NCBI GenBank assembly: GCA_937899265.1
Contig: CALBPV010000006.1
Coordinates: 1 to 31,125 of the forward strand
Direction: 5' to 3'
DNA: 31,125 nt
DNA from: an uncultured Bacteroidales bacterium
GTDB taxonomy: Bacteria; Bacteroidota; Bacteroidia; Bacteroidales; UBA3663
The notes under the pieces were generated by a model. The model did no database searches, had not been told where the DNA came from, and saw nothing but the letters and a program-made list of their open reading frames with translations. A program made the position numbers and the translations under genes. The stretch's first letter is position 1. Every line of letters begins with the position of its first letter. Shown piece after piece: positions 1 through 9,171 of this stretch.

Positions 1-60
1 TACGCGAAGTTCGGGAATCGATTTGCACGGTTGCAAATGCTTACGCGAAGTTCGGGAATC
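1..60. repeat. 41-bp-period direct repeat with internal hairpin
   Basis: A 19-base unit (TACGCGAAGTTCGGGAATC) occurs at 1-19 and again, identical, at 42-60. Between the copies lies a short inverted repeat, ATTTGCA at 21-27 and TGCAAAT at 32-38. After the second copy the sequence diverges (AGTTTGCCCC). The first copy starts at base 1, so the array may continue outside the window. No coding function is seen here. It looks like an intergenic dispersed or REP-like element, but its family is not recognised. Confidence 0.6.
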
Positions 61-101
61 AGTTTGCCCCCAGAGGTGTTTTTTACACAGGATTTTCAGG
101 G

Positions 102-129
102 TTCAAGTTTCAAGGTTCAGGTTTCAAGG
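102..129. repeat. Heptamer tandem repeat, four units of TTCARGK
   Basis: Four consecutive 7-base units at 102-108, 109-115, 116-122 and 123-129 all fit TTCARGK. On the minus strand, the coding strand of the neighbouring gene, each unit reads roughly as MCYTGAA and carries a TGA. The same family recurs at 213-246 and 2864-2891. Confidence 0.75.
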
Positions 130-177
130 TGTCACCGAACGATAGAGCCGGGACGGGGTTGAGCGACGAGATGAAAG

Positions 178-204
178 AGCAGCGACCCGGGAGGAGCCGC
201 TGCT
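178..204 (-). terminator. Possible terminator of the glycogen operon
   Basis: A 7-bp stem (AGCAGCG at 178-184 with CGCTGCT at 198-204) lies about 45 nt beyond the phosphorylase stop codon. On the minus strand it is followed only by CTTTC, not a real T-run, so it may be a processing stem or a weak terminator. Confidence 0.35.
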
Positions 205-212
205 ACTGATTA

Positions 213-246
213 TTCAAGTTTCAAGTTTCAGGTTTCAAGTTTCAGT
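213..246. repeat. Heptamer tandem repeat abutting the glgP stop codon
   Basis: Four full units (213-219, 220-226, 227-233, 234-240) fit TTCARGT, and a partial fifth runs into the phosphorylase stop codon, whose complement is TCA at 247-249. It belongs to the same family as 102-129 and 2864-2891. Confidence 0.75.
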
Positions 247-2793
247 TCAACACCACTTGGTGTATGCGAAGTCCATACGATGGGGCAGGAGGTCGTTCTT
301 GGGGAAGAGACGGAAACCGCACTTGAAGATGCCGGAATGCTTGATGGTGTAATCAAGTTCGAAGGTTACAACGGAGCCTTCAACCTTGACTACGGACATC
401 TCGGTGGCATGGTACTCATTGCTCTGTCCGTCGGCTGCCACTGCAATTACGAAATCGAGGCCGATGCTGTCGGCAATGTTCTTGCCATCGACGGTGACCT
501 TGAGCTGGAACTCCTTGCCAATCTTGTTGCTGTACATTGCATCGGGCACTTCGATGTTCTTGACCTCGATGGCATCCCAAGCTGCTGCGACTTTCTCTTT
601 CCAAGCGACTATCTCCTTGGCAATCTTGAAGTTGTTGGCCTGGAGCTGGGCGGCACGGGCAGCTTCCTTCTGATAGAAGCGCTCATAGTAATCGTCGAGC
701 TGACGGCGCATGGTGAAGTTGGGAGTGATGCGGGCAAGACAGTTCTTGATGTACATAATCCACTCGGGAGAGTAGCCACGGGTATTCTTGGCGAAATAGA
801 GGGGCACAATCTGGGTCTCTATCATGGTGTAAATAGTCTCGGCATCGAGCTGATCCTGAAGTGCCTGGTTCTGGAAGGTCCGCTTGTCGGTGAGAGCCCA
901 ACCGGCCTCTTCTTTGTAACCTTCGTACCACCAACCGTCGAGGACGGAGAGGTTGAGAGTACCGTTCATGACGGCCTTCTCGCCGGAAGTACCGGAGGCT
1001 TCAAGAGGACGTGTAGGGGTGTTCATCCAAATATCAACACCGGAAACGAGACGCTTGGCCACATCCATGTCGTAGTTCTCAACGAAGATGACTTTGCCCA
1101 TGAACTGGGGCATGCGGCTCACCTCTACGATACGGCGGATGAGACCCTGACCGCCACCGTCGGCGGGATGTGCCTTACCGGCAAATATAAACTGGACGGG
1201 GCACTGGGGATTGTTGACAATCTTGGCCAGACGATCGAGGTCGGTGAAGAGCAGGTGAGCACGTTTGTAGGTGGCAAAGCGACGGGCAAAACCGATGGTA
1301 AGAGCGTCAGGATTGAGGCCGTTGATGGTCTGAAGTATCTTGGCAGGATTTTCCTGCTTGCGGCTCATGTTGTTCTGCACCTCAGTCTTGATGAACTTGA
1401 AGAGCTTGTCTTTGAGACGCTTGCGGATTTTCCATATTTCCTCGTTGTCAGCAGTGTAAATCTTGCGCCACATATCCTCCTTGGTCTGGCTCTCGAGGTA
1501 ATCTTTGCCGAAGAGACGCGTGTAGAATTCCTTCCATTCATGGCCGGCCCATGTGGGAAGGTGTACGCCGTTGGTGACGTATCCCACATGGAGTTCTTCG
1601 GGGGCATATCCCTTCCAGACGTTGGCAAACATTTCGCGGGAAACTTTGCCATGGAGCCATGAAACGCCATTGGCCTCCTGACAGGTGTTGAGCGCGAAAA
1701 CTGACATGGCAAACTTGCCTTCGCCGGGGTTCTCACGACCCATATTGAAGAAATCTTCCCAAGAGATGCCGAGTTTGCCGGCAAAGGGGTTCATGTATTT
1801 GTAGAAGAGGCCTTCCTCGAAATAGTCGTGACCTGCGGGAACGGGAGTATGGCAAGTATAGAGAGAGGAAGAACGTACAACCTCAAGAGCCTGGTTAAAG
1901 GTGAGACCTAAAGCCACATAATCGGCAAGGCGCTGGGCGGCAATAAGGGCGGCATGACCTTCGTTGCAGTGATAAACCTGCTTCTTGATGCCGAGTTTGT
2001 TGAGCATGAGGATACCACCGATGCCGAGCATATACTCCTGCTTCATACGATTCTCCCAATCTCCGCCATAAAGCTGATGTGTGATGGAACGGTCGTATTC
2101 GGAGTTTCGGTCGATGTCACAATCCATGAGGTAGAGGTTGATGCGGCCTACGTTGACTTTCCAAACGTTGGCATACACCACGCGATCGGGGAAAGGAACT
2201 TCGAGCAACATGGGAGTTCCGTCGGGATTCATTATCTGCTCGATGGGGAGCTGATAGAAATTCTGAGCCTCATAGTTTGCTTCCTGATTACCGTCTGCCG
2301 AGAGGGTCTGGGTAAAGTAACCGTAACGATAGAGGAAACCCACGGCCGTGAGATCGACGTTGGAGTCGGAAGCTTCCTTGAGGTAGTCACCGGCGAGAAT
2401 ACCGAGACCGCCGGAATAAATCTTGAGACAAGAGCACAATCCGTACTCCATGGAGAAGTAGGCTACAGAAGCACGCTCCTTGTCCTTGGGCTCGTTCATG
2501 TAGGCATGGAACTTCTTGAGCACATCCCTTACCTTATCCATGTAATCCTCATCGGCAGCCATCTGCTGAAGACGGTCGAACGAGAGTGTGTCGAGCATAG
2601 CCACAGGGTTGTGACCTACAGCACGCCATGTCTCGAGATCGAGGTGACGGAAGAGGTTGCGGGCATCGTGATTCCACGACCACCACAGGTTGTGAGCGAG
2701 TTCATCAAGGCCCTCGAGTGCCTTGGGAAGGTTGGATTTCACTGTAATATCACGCCACACGGGTGCGTTGGTATTACTCACTTGAATCTTCAT
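247..2793 (-). CDS. glgP: Alpha-glucan (glycogen) phosphorylase, GT35 family
   Basis: An 848-residue protein predicted to release glucose-1-phosphate from the non-reducing ends of glycogen in the cytoplasm, using pyridoxal phosphate. It begins with the DUF3417-type extension typical of long bacterial alpha-glucan phosphorylases (around residues 13-115, including the HNLWWSWN stretch). The phosphorylase core follows. The cofactor loop EASGTSGEKAVMNG places the PLP-binding lysine at K606. Length fits the Bacteroidetes form, about 850 residues. The ATG at 2793 gives the expected N-terminus and lies behind an AT-rich leader without a Shine-Dalgarno, normal for this phylum. It is 92 nt downstream of glycogen synthase on the same strand, so the two probably share a transcript. 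The stop codon touches a heptamer repeat. Confidence 0.95.
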   Translation of the reverse strand: MKIQVSNTNAPVWRDITVKSNLPKALEGLDELAHNLWWSWNHDARNLFRHLDLETWRAVGHNPVAMLDTLSFDRLQQMAADEDYMDKVRDVLKKFHAYMNEPKDKERASVAYFSMEYGLCSCLKIYSGGLGILAGDYLKEASDSNVDLTAVGFLYRYGYFTQTLSADGNQEANYEAQNFYQLPIEQIMNPDGTPMLLEVPFPDRVVYANVWKVNVGRINLYLMDCDIDRNSEYDRSITHQLYGGDWENRMKQEYMLGIGGILMLNKLGIKKQVYHCNEGHAALIAAQRLADYVALGLTFNQALEVVRSSSLYTCHTPVPAGHDYFEEGLFYKYMNPFAGKLGISWEDFFNMGRENPGEGKFAMSVFALNTCQEANGVSWLHGKVSREMFANVWKGYAPEELHVGYVTNGVHLPTWAGHEWKEFYTRLFGKDYLESQTKEDMWRKIYTADNEEIWKIRKRLKDKLFKFIKTEVQNNMSRKQENPAKILQTINGLNPDALTIGFARRFATYKRAHLLFTDLDRLAKIVNNPQCPVQFIFAGKAHPADGGGQGLIRRIVEVSRMPQFMGKVIFVENYDMDVAKRLVSGVDIWMNTPTRPLEASGTSGEKAVMNGTLNLSVLDGWWYEGYKEEAGWALTDKRTFQNQALQDQLDAETIYTMIETQIVPLYFAKNTRGYSPEWIMYIKNCLARITPNFTMRRQLDDYYERFYQKEAARAAQLQANNFKIAKEIVAWKEKVAAAWDAIEVKNIEVPDAMYSNKIGKEFQLKVTVDGKNIADSIGLDFVIAVAADGQSNEYHATEMSVVKVEGSVVTFELDYTIKHSGIFKCGFRLFPKNDLLPHRMDFAYTKWC

Positions 2794-2863
2794 TCTGATT
2801 ATAATTTAGGGGTTAATAAATTACTTATTATTGGGTTCTCGCCTTAGGGGGAGAGTGCGATTA

Positions 2864-2891
2864 TTCAGGTTTCAAGGTTCAGGTTTCAAGT
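2864..2891. repeat. Heptamer tandem repeat overlapping the glycogen synthase stop codon
   Basis: Four units at 2864-2870, 2871-2877, 2878-2884 and 2885-2891 fit TTCARGK. The stop codon of glycogen synthase (complement at 2886-2888) lies inside the last unit, so the array begins within the gene end and runs into the spacer before glgP. Confidence 0.75.
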
Positions 2892-4553
2892 TGCATTTCG
2901 GCTCCGCGCAGCAGCGATTGCTCCCCCGTATGCCTTCCAGTAGTGGCGCATAAAGTGTCGCCAATCTGCCTGAGTGGAAATCTTGCGTGCCAATTGACGT
3001 GCCAACTTCACATCGCCGGCAGGTGCCACATCAGCGTAGCGGCGAATAACGTGGGCTATCTGATCAACCACTGCTGCATAGTTACCGTCGTTGCGGGGAA
3101 TCACGGCCACTCCGTCCATCACATCATCGTCTTTGCCCATCTCGCGACACCAGGCACCGAAACCTGAAAGAGATGTCGTGATGGTAGGAACTCCGAACGC
3201 ACAACTTTCGAGCGGTGTGTAACCCCACGGTTCGTAGTATGACGGGAAGACTGAGAGGTCGAGACCTGAAAGGAGATCATAGTAGGTCATGTTCAGTATC
3301 CCGTCGCGACCGTCAAGGTAACAGGGTATATAAATAACCTTTACATTATCGTTACCGTAGTTGCGGAATCCGAGGGCGTGGATGCGGTTGAGCAAGACAT
3401 CCTCATTATAATTATTGAGAGCGTGTGTGAAAACGGGGTCACCCACAGGATTGTAGAAACGGGCATTGCTCTTCATGCGGGCCTTGATGTCTGCACGAGG
3501 TTCCTGTACCCAACCGGGAACCATAACGAAACCTATGATTTCGTGTTTGGGATTGAAGCGACGCAGGAGATCGAATGAATCCAGGAAAATGTCGAGTCCC
3601 TTATTGCGATACTCGCAACGGCCTGCGGTACCCACCAGAACGGCATCATCGGCAGGTGCATGACCAGTGACACACTCAACGAGACGCAAGAGGGTGGTAC
3701 GGGCTTGTTTGCGGAGGCGGGAAAAGTTCACTCCTTTGGGCACAAAGCCGGATTCGAATCCATTGGGAGTGACATAAGGACGACGCTCCAAAAGCTGATA
3801 ACACTCACGTGCGGTAATCTCTGACACTGTGGTAAAAGCATCTGCCTGTTGGGCAGCACGCTTCTCTACAGAATGCTTGGAGGTCATATTCAATTCGTCG
3901 GCCATCTGATCTCCACGATAACCCGAAAGGTAATCATATAGTGGCTTGTTGTTGCCGCAGATAGAACGTCCCACACAGGTCGCATGGGTCGTGAAGACAG
4001 TTGCCACAGAGGGGAGTTGATGTTTCAACCAAAGAAGACCGGCTCCGGTTGTCCACTCATTGAAATGGGCAATCACGGCAGAACGCTGGGGACAGAAATG
4101 CTTATAGAGAGACTCTATTACCTGCGCAGCGGCATAGGCGAAGACGCAGCCTTCATCGTAGTCGCCGTAAGAATGCAGTGAATCCACGCCATACCATTCC
4201 CAAAGACGCGCATAAAGGTCATCCTTGCTACTGAAAAAAGGCGTAAAATCAACCAAAACTGCCTGAGGACTTCCTGGCACGCGCCATGTCCCCACTTTGA
4301 CATGAAGACCTTCGCGAGAAACCTTGTCGCCCCAAGCCTTCAGCTCCGGGGAAGCAGTCTCGGACTCAAAATAGATGGATTCTTCGTTGGGACCGAGCAA
4401 ATCGGGGCCGATGAAGAACAGCTTGTTGGAGCCGAGTTCATTGACGAGTGTAGCCGCTTTGGTGGAAAGAACGGCATAAATGCCGCCTACTTTGTTACAA
4501 ACTTCCCAACTCACCTCAAAGAGGTAGTCCGGTCGTTGAATGGATGGAGTCAT
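2886..4553 (-). CDS. Glycogen synthase, GT3 (eukaryote-like) family
   Basis: A 555-residue glycosyltransferase predicted to extend alpha-1,4-glucan chains from a sugar nucleotide. The N-terminal VSWEVCNKVGGIYAVLSTKA segment (about residues 14-33) is the donor/acceptor loop of GT3 synthases, not the KTGGL form of the GT5 bacterial GlgA. HFNEWTTGAG and THATCVGR follow in the first Rossmann domain. The retaining-transferase E-x7-E motif is EPWGYTPLE with E441 and E449. Length suits the compact Bacteroidetes form; the regulatory arms of yeast and animal enzymes are absent. It is first in an operon with glgP, pairing synthesis and breakdown of glycogen. A -7 box lies about 80 nt upstream. The choice between UDP- and ADP-glucose as donor cannot be read here. 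Confidence 0.9.
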   Translation of the reverse strand: MTPSIQRPDYLFEVSWEVCNKVGGIYAVLSTKAATLVNELGSNKLFFIGPDLLGPNEESIYFESETASPELKAWGDKVSREGLHVKVGTWRVPGSPQAVLVDFTPFFSSKDDLYARLWEWYGVDSLHSYGDYDEGCVFAYAAAQVIESLYKHFCPQRSAVIAHFNEWTTGAGLLWLKHQLPSVATVFTTHATCVGRSICGNNKPLYDYLSGYRGDQMADELNMTSKHSVEKRAAQQADAFTTVSEITARECYQLLERRPYVTPNGFESGFVPKGVNFSRLRKQARTTLLRLVECVTGHAPADDAVLVGTAGRCEYRNKGLDIFLDSFDLLRRFNPKHEIIGFVMVPGWVQEPRADIKARMKSNARFYNPVGDPVFTHALNNYNEDVLLNRIHALGFRNYGNDNVKVIYIPCYLDGRDGILNMTYYDLLSGLDLSVFPSYYEPWGYTPLESCAFGVPTITTSLSGFGAWCREMGKDDDVMDGVAVIPRNDGNYAAVVDQIAHVIRRYADVAPAGDVKLARQLARKISTQADWRHFMRHYWKAYGGAIAAARSRNAT

Positions 4554-4631
4554 ACTTATCTTTAGAACCTTTGAAATTGCTTAACGAGACAAACTTTAGA
4601 ATGATAACATCTGTTGTTTGATTTAGCGCTG

Positions 4632-4639
4632 CAAAGATA
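4632..4639 (-). promoter_or_regulatory. -7 promoter box of the glycogen operon
   Basis: The minus strand reads TATCTTTG followed by C, the Bacteroidetes sigma-ABfr -7 consensus. No good TTTG was found at the usual 19-21 nt spacing upstream; the nearest is at 4666-4669, 26 nt away. The predicted transcript start is near 4625, giving a leader of about 70 nt. Confidence 0.6.
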
Positions 4640-4788
4640 AGGAAAAAAAATGAAATTGAAGTGCTCAAAAATGCGAAAAAATCCACGAAAGGCCGTTTTG
4701 TTACATTTTTTAATCATATTTGAGTCGATTTTAAAGTTAGTTAACGTTTTGTTCGTTGTATGAGATTGCTTTTTATGACGATTAACAC

Positions 4789-4831
4789 AAAAAAGACACC
4801 GCTCCTCCCCCAAAAGGGCGAAGCGATGTCT
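4789..4831 (-). terminator. Rho-independent terminator of the rpoBC operon
   Basis: On the minus strand the arms AGACA (4831-4827) and CGCT (4825-4822) pair with AGCG (4803-4800) and TGTCT (4798-4794) across one mismatch, with a further CCC/GGG pairing in the loop. The stem runs directly into six T residues (4794-4789). It lies 27 nt after the rpoC stop codon. Confidence 0.85.
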
Positions 4832-4857
4832 GATGTATGGGAATATGACCTCTGAAA

Positions 4858-7800
4858 TCAGAAGTCGAGGATACGACGCGGAGCGCTGTATGAACGATTG
4901 AAATCGTCGCGAGAGCCGACAACAAGATTTTCGAACTCACGCTGACCGGTACCTGCAGGAATGAGGTGACCGCAGATAACGTTCTCCTTCATGCCCTCGA
5001 GATAGTCTGTCTTGCCGACAATGGCAGCTTCGTTGAGTACTCGGGTAGTTTCCTGGAAGGAAGCTGCCGACATAAAGCTCGAAGTACCGAGAGCCGCACG
5101 GGTGATACCGAGAAGGAGCTGTTCGCAGGTTGCAGGTACAGTCTCGCGGGCATCTGCCTGTCGTTTGTCTCGGCGACGAAGCATAGAGTTCTCGTCGCGG
5201 AAGTTGCGGGCTGTAATAATCATGCCGGGGCGAAGCACTTGACTGTCTCCAGCTTTCGTGATATATTTCTTGCCCCAAATGAAGTCGTTTTCGGCCTGGA
5301 ACTCGAGCTTGTCAACCACTTGACCTTCGAGGAAGCGGGAATCGCCGGGGTTGATAACACGAACCTTGCGCATCATCTGACGAACGATAACCTCAAAATG
5401 TTTGTCGTTAATCTTTACGCCCTGAAGACGGTAAACTTCCTGCACTTCATTGACAATGTATTCCTGTACAGCCGTAGGACCGAGGATATTGAGAATATCG
5501 GTGGGAGTAACGGAACCGTCGGAGAGTGCATTGCCAGCACGAACGTAGTCGTGTTCCTGAACAAGGAGCTGGCGCGAAAGAGGAATCAGATAGCGAACTT
5601 CATCACCGAACTTGCCTGTGATAATAAGCTCTCGGTTACCACGCTTGATTTTGCCGAAGGACACTTCTCCGTCGATGGATGCCACAACGGCAGGATTGGA
5701 AGGATTACGGGCTTCGAAGAGCTCGGTAACACGGGGAAGACCACCCGTAATATCGGATGCCTTGGAGGTGTTACGCGTAATCTTAACCAGCACTTCACCA
5801 ATCTTGATATCCTGACCGTCTTCAATCATAATGTGACCGCCAACGGGGAAGGTATAAGAACGGAGTACATTATCTTCTGCATCGACAATATCAACGGACG
5901 GAGCCTTTGTACGATCCTTGGACTCGACGACAATCTTTTCCTCGATGCCGGTTGTATCGTCAATTTCAGACTGATAAGTAACACCTGCTTCCACATCTAC
6001 GAAACGAGCCTTACCTGCAGCTTCACTGATGATAACTGCATTGAAGGGGTCCCACTGACAGATGATATCGCCCTTCTTGACAGTTTGGCCGTTCTCGACA
6101 AAGAGCTCGGAGCCATATCCGATGGTCGTATTGACGAGAGCCATATTGGTATGGGGGTCAAGAATGCGGAACTCGGTCATACGGGACACAACCACCTTGG
6201 TGAAGGAGCCGTCATCGTTGGGACGCTCCACGGTACGGAGTTCATCCAATTCGACAACGCCGTCATATCCGGCCTTGAGGTTATTGACCGCAACAGCGTT
6301 ACCGGCAATACCGCCGGCGTGGAAGGTACGGAGCGTAAGCTGTGTACCTGGCTCACCGATAGATTGGGCTGCGATAACGCCCACTGCCTCACCCTTCTGA
6401 ACCATTCGGTTGGTAGAGAGGTTACGTCCATAGCACTTGGCGCAAACGCCGTGCTTTGACTCGCAAGTGAGGACGGAACGGATTTCAACCTGCTCGATGG
6501 GAGAATCTGTAATGATGTCGGCAATGCGATCGGTGATTTCTTCACCTGCAGCGACGATGAGCTCACCTGTGATGGGATGAATCACATCGTGCACAGACAC
6601 ACGACCCAAGATACGGTCATGAAGTGTAGCAACAACCTCATCATTATTCTTGAGTTCGGTGCAAATCAAGCCACGAAGCGTACCACAGTCTTCCTCGCGA
6701 ATTATGACATCGTGAGCCACATCGACGAGACGACGGGTAAGATAACCGGCATCTGCCGTCTTAAGTGCGGTATCGGCCAAACCTTTACGGGCACCATGTG
6801 TGGAAATGAAGTATTCGAGTGCCGACATGCCTTCCTTAAAGTTGGCAATGATAGGATTCTCGATAATCTGAGCACCTTCAGCGCCGGCTTTCTGAGGCTT
6901 GGCCATCAGGCCGCGCATACCGGAAAGCTGGGCAATCTGATCCTTTGAACCACGGGCACCGGAATCCATCATCATGTAGATGGCGTTGAATCCCTGGTCG
7001 GCCTCGATATAGTGCTTCATAAGCACCTTGGTGAGATCGTCGTTAACCTTACTCCAGATATCGATGACCTGATTGTAGCGTTCCTTGTCGGTAATCCAGC
7101 CGCTCTCATAGGTTGCAGTGACATCTTCAACCTTCTGCATACCCTCATCAATCATTGCGGGCTTTTCTTCGGGGACAAGCACATCACCGAGGTTGAACGA
7201 AAGGCCGGCCTTGAACGACTGATAGTATCCGAGGTTCTTGACGTCATCAAGGAAGTCGGCCGTACGTGGAATACCGCAATACTTAATGACATCGGTAATC
7301 ACATTGCGAAGAGTCTTCTTGTTGACAACATCGTTGAAGAAACCTACCTGGGCAGGTACTTTCTCGTTGAAAATGAGACGACCCACGGAAGTCTCTACAA
7401 GATGACGGATGGGCTTGCGCTGTTCGTTGACATCGTCAACCAGACACTTTATGCGGGCGTGCATCGTACACTTACCTTCATTGTAGGCAATCATGGCCTC
7501 CTCAGGTCCGTAGAATGTCAGACCCTCACCCCTCTCGCCTTCGCGGATACGGGTAATGTAATAGAGACCCAACACCATATCTTGAGAAGGAACCGTGATG
7601 GGAGCGCCGTTGGCGGGATTCAAAATATTGTGGGAACCCAACATAAGAATCTGAGCTTCGAGAATGGCTGCATTGCCCAAGGGAAGGTGAACGGCCATTT
7701 GGTCACCGTCGAAGTCGGCGTTGAATGCCGTACATGCGAGGGGGTGGAGCTGAATAGCCTTGCCTTCTATCATCTTGGGCTGGAAAGCTTGAATACCCAG

Positions 7801-9132
7801 ACGGTGGAGCGTAGGAGCTCGGTTGAGGAGCACAGGATGACCCTTCATGACGAGTTCGAGTATGTCCCATACCACAGGCTCACGTTTATCGACTATTTTC
7901 TTGGCCGATTTGACGGTCTTGACGATGCCGCGTTCGATGAGCTTGCGTATAATGAAGGGCTTGTACAATTCGGCTGCCATCAATTTAGGCAGACCGCATT
8001 CGTTCATCTTGAGTTCAGGACCGACAACGATAACCGAACGTGCAGAATAATCGACACGCTTACCGAGAAGGTTCTGGCGGAAACGTCCCTGTTTGCCTTT
8101 GAGAGAATCGGAGAGTGACTTCAGCGGACGATTGCTCTCGCTCTTGACAGCCGAGCTCTTGCGCGAATTGTCGAAGAGTGAATCGACAGCCTCCTGAAGC
8201 ATACGTTTCTCATTGCGGAGAATGACCTCGGGAGCCTTGATTTCCATCAGTCTCTTCAAACGGTTGTTACGGATGATGACACGACGATAGAGGTCGTTGA
8301 TATCAGACGTAGCGAAACGACCGCCGTCAAGCGGAACGAGAGGACGGAGCTCCGGAGGAATGACGGGCAGATTCTGCACAATCATCCACTCAGGCTTGTT
8401 GCGACCCTCAGAAGCACGGAAAGCTTCGACCACCTGAAGACGTTTCAAGGCTTCGGTCTTACGCTGAACAGCACCTTCGTTATTGGCCTTCTCACGAAGC
8501 TCTGCTGCGAGTTCGTCGAGATTGACCTCCTGGAGAAGGCGAAGGATAGCTTCTGCGCCCATCATGGCGACAAACTTGTTGGGGTCATCTTGAGGCAACC
8601 GCTGGTTCTTGGCACCTGCGGCCTCGAGAGCTTGGAGATACTCGTCCTCCGACAGAGTATCAAGTTTCTTCAAGCCCTGAAGTTTCTCCAATGGACCGGG
8701 CTGCAGCACGACATAACGTTCATAATAAATAACGGAGTCGAGCTTCTTGGTAGGCATGCCGAGGAGGTATCCAATCTTATTGGGCAAAGAACGGAAGTAC
8801 CAAATATGAGCTACAGGCACAACCAAACGGATGTGTCCACAACGCTCACGACGCACCTTCTTCTCGGTTACCTCGACACCGCATCGTTCACATACACAGC
8901 CTTTATAACGGATGCGTTTGTACTTGCCGCAGTGACACTCATAATCCTTGACAGGACCGAAGATGCGTTCGCAGAACAAACCATCGCGTTCGGGCTTGTA
9001 GGTACGATAGTTAATCGTCTCGGGCTTGAGAACCTCTCCATACGAATTGATGAGAATCTCGTCCGGCGATGCCAATCCGATGCTGATGCTCGTGAAATTG
9101 GTCTTGGAATTTGTATCTTTACGAAAAGCCAT
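4858..9132 (-). CDS. rpoC: DNA-directed RNA polymerase subunit beta'
   Basis: A 1424-residue beta' subunit, which forms the active centre and DNA clamp of RNA polymerase. The N-terminal zinc ribbon has C66, C68, C81 and C84. The catalytic loop NADFDGDQM supplies the magnesium-binding D473, D475 and D477. The second zinc site is seen near CESKHGVCAKCYG, and the trigger-loop region follows in SIGEPGTQLTLRTFH. Length matches the Bacteroidetes form, and the ATG at 9132 gives the expected MAFRKDTN-type start. It follows rpoB by 38 nt, a spacer made almost wholly of a heptamer repeat, and ends at a strong terminator. Confidence 0.98.
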   Translation of the reverse strand: MAFRKDTNSKTNFTSISIGLASPDEILINSYGEVLKPETINYRTYKPERDGLFCERIFGPVKDYECHCGKYKRIRYKGCVCERCGVEVTEKKVRRERCGHIRLVVPVAHIWYFRSLPNKIGYLLGMPTKKLDSVIYYERYVVLQPGPLEKLQGLKKLDTLSEDEYLQALEAAGAKNQRLPQDDPNKFVAMMGAEAILRLLQEVNLDELAAELREKANNEGAVQRKTEALKRLQVVEAFRASEGRNKPEWMIVQNLPVIPPELRPLVPLDGGRFATSDINDLYRRVIIRNNRLKRLMEIKAPEVILRNEKRMLQEAVDSLFDNSRKSSAVKSESNRPLKSLSDSLKGKQGRFRQNLLGKRVDYSARSVIVVGPELKMNECGLPKLMAAELYKPFIIRKLIERGIVKTVKSAKKIVDKREPVVWDILELVMKGHPVLLNRAPTLHRLGIQAFQPKMIEGKAIQLHPLACTAFNADFDGDQMAVHLPLGNAAILEAQILMLGSHNILNPANGAPITVPSQDMVLGLYYITRIREGERGEGLTFYGPEEAMIAYNEGKCTMHARIKCLVDDVNEQRKPIRHLVETSVGRLIFNEKVPAQVGFFNDVVNKKTLRNVITDVIKYCGIPRTADFLDDVKNLGYYQSFKAGLSFNLGDVLVPEEKPAMIDEGMQKVEDVTATYESGWITDKERYNQVIDIWSKVNDDLTKVLMKHYIEADQGFNAIYMMMDSGARGSKDQIAQLSGMRGLMAKPQKAGAEGAQIIENPIIANFKEGMSALEYFISTHGARKGLADTALKTADAGYLTRRLVDVAHDVIIREEDCGTLRGLICTELKNNDEVVATLHDRILGRVSVHDVIHPITGELIVAAGEEITDRIADIITDSPIEQVEIRSVLTCESKHGVCAKCYGRNLSTNRMVQKGEAVGVIAAQSIGEPGTQLTLRTFHAGGIAGNAVAVNNLKAGYDGVVELDELRTVERPNDDGSFTKVVVSRMTEFRILDPHTNMALVNTTIGYGSELFVENGQTVKKGDIICQWDPFNAVIISEAAGKARFVDVEAGVTYQSEIDDTTGIEEKIVVESKDRTKAPSVDIVDAEDNVLRSYTFPVGGHIMIEDGQDIKIGEVLVKITRNTSKASDITGGLPRVTELFEARNPSNPAVVASIDGEVSFGKIKRGNRELIITGKFGDEVRYLIPLSRQLLVQEHDYVRAGNALSDGSVTPTDILNILGPTAVQEYIVNEVQEVYRLQGVKINDKHFEVIVRQMMRKVRVINPGDSRFLEGQVVDKLEFQAENDFIWGKKYITKAGDSQVLRPGMIITARNFRDENSMLRRRDKRQADARETVPATCEQLLLGITRAALGTSSFMSAASFQETTRVLNEAAIVGKTDYLEGMKENVICGHLIPAGTGQREFENLVVGSRDDFNRSYSAPRRILDF

Positions 9133-9136
9133 TTTT

Positions 9137-9171
9137 TCTGAATTGAGAATTGGTAATGGACAATTGACAAT
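9137..9171. repeat. Heptamer array in the rpoB-rpoC spacer
   Basis: Read on the minus strand from the rpoB stop codon, five consecutive 7-base units start with ATT: ATTGTCA, ATTGTCC, ATTACCA, ATTCTCA and ATTCAGA, the first two most alike. The array fills the 38-nt spacer and its first base belongs to the rpoB stop codon. It is a different sequence family from the TTCARGK arrays around glgP. Confidence 0.6.

Larger units (their letters stand above)
4554..4857. other. Non-coding spacer between glgS-type gene and rpoC
   Basis: This 304-nt AT-rich stretch holds the promoter of the glycogen operon at its left side (-7 box 4632-4639) and the rpoC terminator at its right side (4789-4831). An open frame of 83 codons crosses it on the minus strand (4562-4813), but it runs through both control elements and its product is low-complexity, so it is not called as a gene. 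Nothing else was seen. Confidence 0.7.

Noticed and set aside
102..246. A CRISPR array from the repeated TTCAAG sequence
   Set aside because: Units are 7 bp in direct tandem without spacers, and no cas gene is near.
280..1662. A 460-codon plus-strand frame opposite glgP
   Set aside because: Antisense to a clear phosphorylase whose PLP motif and length are intact; the product looks like low-complexity shadow sequence.
4562..4813. An 83-codon minus-strand frame in the spacer before the glycogen synthase gene
   Set aside because: It runs through the rpoC terminator and the -7 box, has a composition typical of AT-rich spacer, and shows no similarity I recognise.
4966..8118. Long plus-strand frames opposite rpoC (497 and 368 codons)
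   Set aside because: These are antisense shadows of rpoC with no family features and no promoter.
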